Shown here: positions 62,110 to 64,000 of the stretch, piece after piece
Layout: the number at the start of each line of letters is the position of its first letter
Numbering within the stretch: the stretch's first letter is position 1
DNA from: Aliiglaciecola lipolytica
GTDB lineage: Bacteria > Pseudomonadota > Gammaproteobacteria > Enterobacterales > Alteromonadaceae
Direction of reading: 5' to 3'
NCBI RefSeq assembly: GCF_018860635.1
Contig: NZ_JAHKPT010000012.1
Coordinates: 36,650 to 100,649, forward strand
DNA length: 64,000 nucleotides
Program-made: the position numbers and the translations under genes
Notes under the pieces: model-generated
What the model saw: the letters and a program-made list of their open reading frames with translations, nothing else
Told to the model about the DNA's origin: nothing
Database searches by the model: none

Positions 62110-62162
62110 TTCCCTACTCTCCTAATAACTTTAATGACAAGACTCATATTGCTAGTTTTAAT

Positions 62163-62519
62163 TTATTTTTCGTTAATCACCTGGATTGGAGCAGGATCAG
62201 CGGTGATTGTATGTTCTGTTATAACCAACGTATGTTGATGCTGGTGATGAGAAGTCGCGTGTGAAGCTCTTGCGCTATCACTCAATGCGTCTCCGGCTTC
62301 GGCAACAACACTTCCAGCGACTAAGCTCACGCCACCGGCGACAATCACCGGCGTTACCATCACAACGCTTGCCACTTTCGCTGTAGAGGCTGCGCCTTCT
62401 GATGCTGCCAATGCAGAATGTTTACTCGCTTGACCACTATGGTGAGCGGATCCATTTGCATATACGTTTAGCGATGACGCCGATAAAATAATAATTAATG
62501 CAGTTGTTAAATGTTTCAT
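62163..62519 (-). CDS. Exported His-rich hypothetical protein
   Basis: 118 residues I do not recognise. Signal peptide (MKHLTTALIIILSASSLNVYA), an Ala/Gly/Val-rich hydrophobic stretch in the middle (VASVVMVTPVIVAGGVSLVAGSVVAEAG), and a His-rich end with SHHQHQH, which could bind metal. AGGAAAAACA upstream of the ATG at 62519. The longer frame to 62555 has no support. It precedes the DUF2145 gene and is divergent from an XRE regulator. Confidence 0.75.
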   Translation of the reverse strand: MKHLTTALIIILSASSLNVYANGSAHHSGQASKHSALAASEGAASTAKVASVVMVTPVIVAGGVSLVAGSVVAEAGDALSDSARASHATSHHQHQHTLVITEHTITADPAPIQVINEK

Positions 62520-62564
62520 ATTGTTTTTCCTGTTTGTTGTGAACGAGATAAACAATAGTGAAAA

Positions 62565-62602
62565 GGTATACCCTATGTAAACAAAGTTGTTTTATGTATA
62601 CT
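62565..62602. promoter_or_regulatory. Divergent control region with three dyads (His-rich gene / XRE gene)
   Basis: GGTATACC (62565-62572), AAACAA-ag-TTGTTT (62579-62592) and GTATAC (62596-62601) lie in tandem between divergent genes. TATACT (62597-62602) would serve as a -10 for the regulator gene. The arrangement suits binding by the XRE protein itself. Confidence 0.45.
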
Positions 62603-62646
62603 AAAACTCAACCAATAGTTTATTAATTCAATACTAAAGAGTAACC

Positions 62647-63384
62647 ATGAGTCAAATTGGACTAGTTAGCAAAACACTCAAGCAACTTTTAAAACAGCAA
62701 CAAGTTACCTATCGCGATCTAGCTCAGAAATTAGCCATGAGCGAGGCCAATATAAAACGTATATTTTCAACCAACAGTTTTACATTGGAGCGTTTAGAAG
62801 AAATATGCGATGTGCTACAAATATCACTATCCGATCTATTTTCTGTTGCCCAACAACAAACAGACAAACTCAGTCAGCTAACAGTTGAGCAGGAAAAACA
62901 ATTACTCGCTGACCCTAAACTATTGTTAGTGGCAGTTTGTGTGCGGGACTCGTGGACTTATAATGAGTTAATTGAACATTACGATATTGATCAATTCGAA
63001 TGCACTCGTCTATTAGCGAAATTGGACAAGCTTAAAATTATCAGTTTGTTGCCCAATAACCATTATAAGACCTTAATCGCTCAAGACTTCAGATGGATAC
63101 CGGGTGGACCTTTGGAAAAGTTCATGGAACAAGAAGTCATGGTTAAGTTTATGGCTCCCAAAAAAGATGAAAAATGGAATTTTAGGTTATATATCCGTGG
63201 TAGATATTCACAAACATCAATAGAAATAATTCAGCGTAAATTAAACCAACTCACGAAAGAAGCATCTGACCTCAACCAAGAAGATGCCGCGTTACCGCTA
63301 GCGAAGCGTCAACACATGGGCATACTGATGGCAATGCGACCTTGGGAACCATCTCTGTTTGAGAATATGCGTCGTAAGGCATGA
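62647..63384 (+). CDS. XRE-family transcriptional regulator
   Basis: 245 residues; an N-terminal helix-turn-helix of the Cro/C1 type (VTYRDLAQKLAMSEANIKRIF, TLERLEEICDVLQISLSDLF, residues 19-62) and an unclassified C-terminal domain (about 75-245) that is not a Cupin or peptidase. Likely repressor of the divergent His-rich/DUF2145 pair. Start ATG with AAAGAG upstream. Confidence 0.88.
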   Translation: MSQIGLVSKTLKQLLKQQQVTYRDLAQKLAMSEANIKRIFSTNSFTLERLEEICDVLQISLSDLFSVAQQQTDKLSQLTVEQEKQLLADPKLLLVAVCVRDSWTYNELIEHYDIDQFECTRLLAKLDKLKIISLLPNNHYKTLIAQDFRWIPGGPLEKFMEQEVMVKFMAPKKDEKWNFRLYIRGRYSQTSIEIIQRKLNQLTKEASDLNQEDAALPLAKRQHMGILMAMRPWEPSLFENMRRKA

Positions 63385-63452
63385 AGAGGAAATTGTTAAT
63401 ACACAGATTGATATGCTAGGTTAATATTTGAATATAAATTGGAGGACAACAA

Positions 63453-63668
63453 ATGACATCTAGCACATCGAATCAAAATGATAATAGCATTGCCCACTTT
63501 GCAGCCCTTAAAACCGCAATTGTAAATGGTGAAGTTCAAACCATAAAAGATCTTATCTGTGGACATCCAATGCAAGAACTCGAAAAAAGCTACCTAATAG
63601 ATTTAGCTAACCTGAACAACAACAGCGCAATTATAAAGTTACTCCAAGACATTCCAGTAAAGGAGTAG
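63453..63668 (+). CDS. Small hypothetical protein
   Basis: 71 residues, not recognised. Good ribosome site GGAGG. The sequence is helix-rich with LANLNNNSAIIKLLQDI near its end; this and AALKTAIVNGEVQTIKDLI resemble ankyrin/TPR-like helices, but one repeat only. Location after the XRE gene and before transposon repeats. Confidence 0.65.
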   Translation: MTSSTSNQNDNSIAHFAALKTAIVNGEVQTIKDLICGHPMQELEKSYLIDLANLNNNSAIIKLLQDIPVKE

Positions 63669-63684
63669 ACTAGTAATATCTAAT

Positions 63685-63743
63685 ATTTAGACAGCCACAA
63701 CATCTCGTATTTAGACAGGTATCTAAAATTTAGACAGCCACAA
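63685..63743. repeat. Three copies of a TTTAGACAG direct repeat
   Basis: ATTTAGACAGCCACAA occurs at 63685-63700 and 63728-63743; a shorter ATTTAGACAG is at 63709-63718. TCTAAA-A-TTTAGA (63722-63734) is an inverted copy. The repeats lie before the Y1 transposase and probably mark the 5' end of its element or REP-like units. Confidence 0.7.
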
Positions 63744-63805
63744 ACTAGACTAGCACTTTGACACTATCAACTAAGCTATAGGTATAAGGTTTATAAGGAA
63801 GAACA

Positions 63806-64000
63806 ATGCCCTTAGCAAGGAAGCGTCAAATCTGTTTGACAGATACACCTTACTACCACTGCGTTTCTCGCTGTGTACGCCGTGCTTATTTGTGCGGGGA
63901 AGATAAATTTACAGGAAAAAGTTTCGAGCATCGCCGTCAATGGGTTGAAGATAGGTTACTGTTTTTGTCCACTGTCTTTTCTATTGAAGTCTGTGCCTTT
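63806..64000 (+). CDS. Y1 transposase (REP-associated tyrosine transposase), N-terminal part
   Basis: 65 residues before the window ends: [20 protein letters not shown] then [35 protein letters not shown]. This is the start of the IS200-like/RAYT transposase family, with the catalytic HUH and tyrosine still outside the window. AAGGAAG precedes the ATG. TTTAGACAG repeats upstream support the mobile-element reading. Confidence 0.85.
   Translation, partial: MPLARKRQICLTDTPYYHCVSRCVRRAYLCGEDKFTGKSFEHRRQWVEDRLLFLSTVFSIEVCAF

Noticed and set aside
63685..63743. The TTTAGACAG repeats as a CRISPR array
   Set aside because: Copies are too short and spaced irregularly, there are only three, and no cas genes are near.

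Overview
The window comes from a low-GC (about 40%) gammaproteobacterium of the order Alteromonadales, most like Glaciecola/Paraglaciecola/Aliiglaciecola. The basis is gene order and protein character: a complete Entner-Doudoroff operon next to hexR and pykA, a trxB-aat-bpt-infA/clpA-clpS/cspD block joined to icd-rluE-mnmA-hflD-purB, a monomeric NADP isocitrate dehydrogenase, a GlxA-type regulator beside a TonB receptor, a fldA/fur neighbourhood, and a Y1 transposase of the REP-associated type. The species cannot be named from the sequence alone.

Layout. 1-475: the 5' end of moaA (minus strand) and a probable Moco riboswitch. 733-5481: four tightly packed plus-strand genes (glycerate kinase, HAD glucosyl-3-phosphoglycerate phosphatase, GT81 glucosyl-3-phosphoglycerate synthase, GH13_18 phosphorylase). 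Together they form what looks like a closed glucosylglycerate synthesis and recycling cycle. 5810-9924: a small secreted EF-hand protein, a TraB/GumN protein, moeA and a MATE exporter. 10047-18456: zwf-pgl-edd-glk-eda (minus), divergent hexR, then pykA, with palindromes that look like HexR operators. 18714-24056: a saccharopine-dehydrogenase-like oxidoreductase, ydjA-like nitroreductase, sppA, sprT and yfbV. 24105-30170: trxB, then the whole bacterial N-degron set (aat, bpt, clpA, clpS) with infA and cspD. 30289-36671: monomeric icd, rluE, mnmA, hflD, purB.

36707-45467 is accessory metabolism: a minus-strand operon (acyl-CoA dehydrogenase, MDR reductase, two SDRs, a dienelactone-hydrolase-like protein) faces a GlxA/AraC regulator, followed by a TonB-dependent receptor. 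46041-50208 holds a stand-alone CBM48 protein, then etfBA and the divergent ETF-quinone oxidoreductase, the electron outlet for acyl-CoA dehydrogenases. 50315-54773: ybfF, a DUF2788 protein, fldA, a chemoreceptor and fur. 54809-59259: a five-gene minus-strand operon pxpA-pxpB-pxpC-dat-alr, linking 5-oxoproline opening to D-amino-acid metabolism. 59384-63668: cvfB-like, OsmC-like, YiaA-like, DUF2145, a His-rich exported protein, an XRE regulator and a small unknown protein. 63669-64000: repeats and the start of a Y1 transposase, cut by the window edge.

The most interesting items are the glucosylglycerate cycle operon, the pxpABC-dat-alr operon, the single-domain CBM48 protein behind a palindromic promoter, the DUF2145/His-rich/XRE locus, and the palindromes in the ED-pathway control region. 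No CRISPR array, rRNA or tRNA gene was seen.
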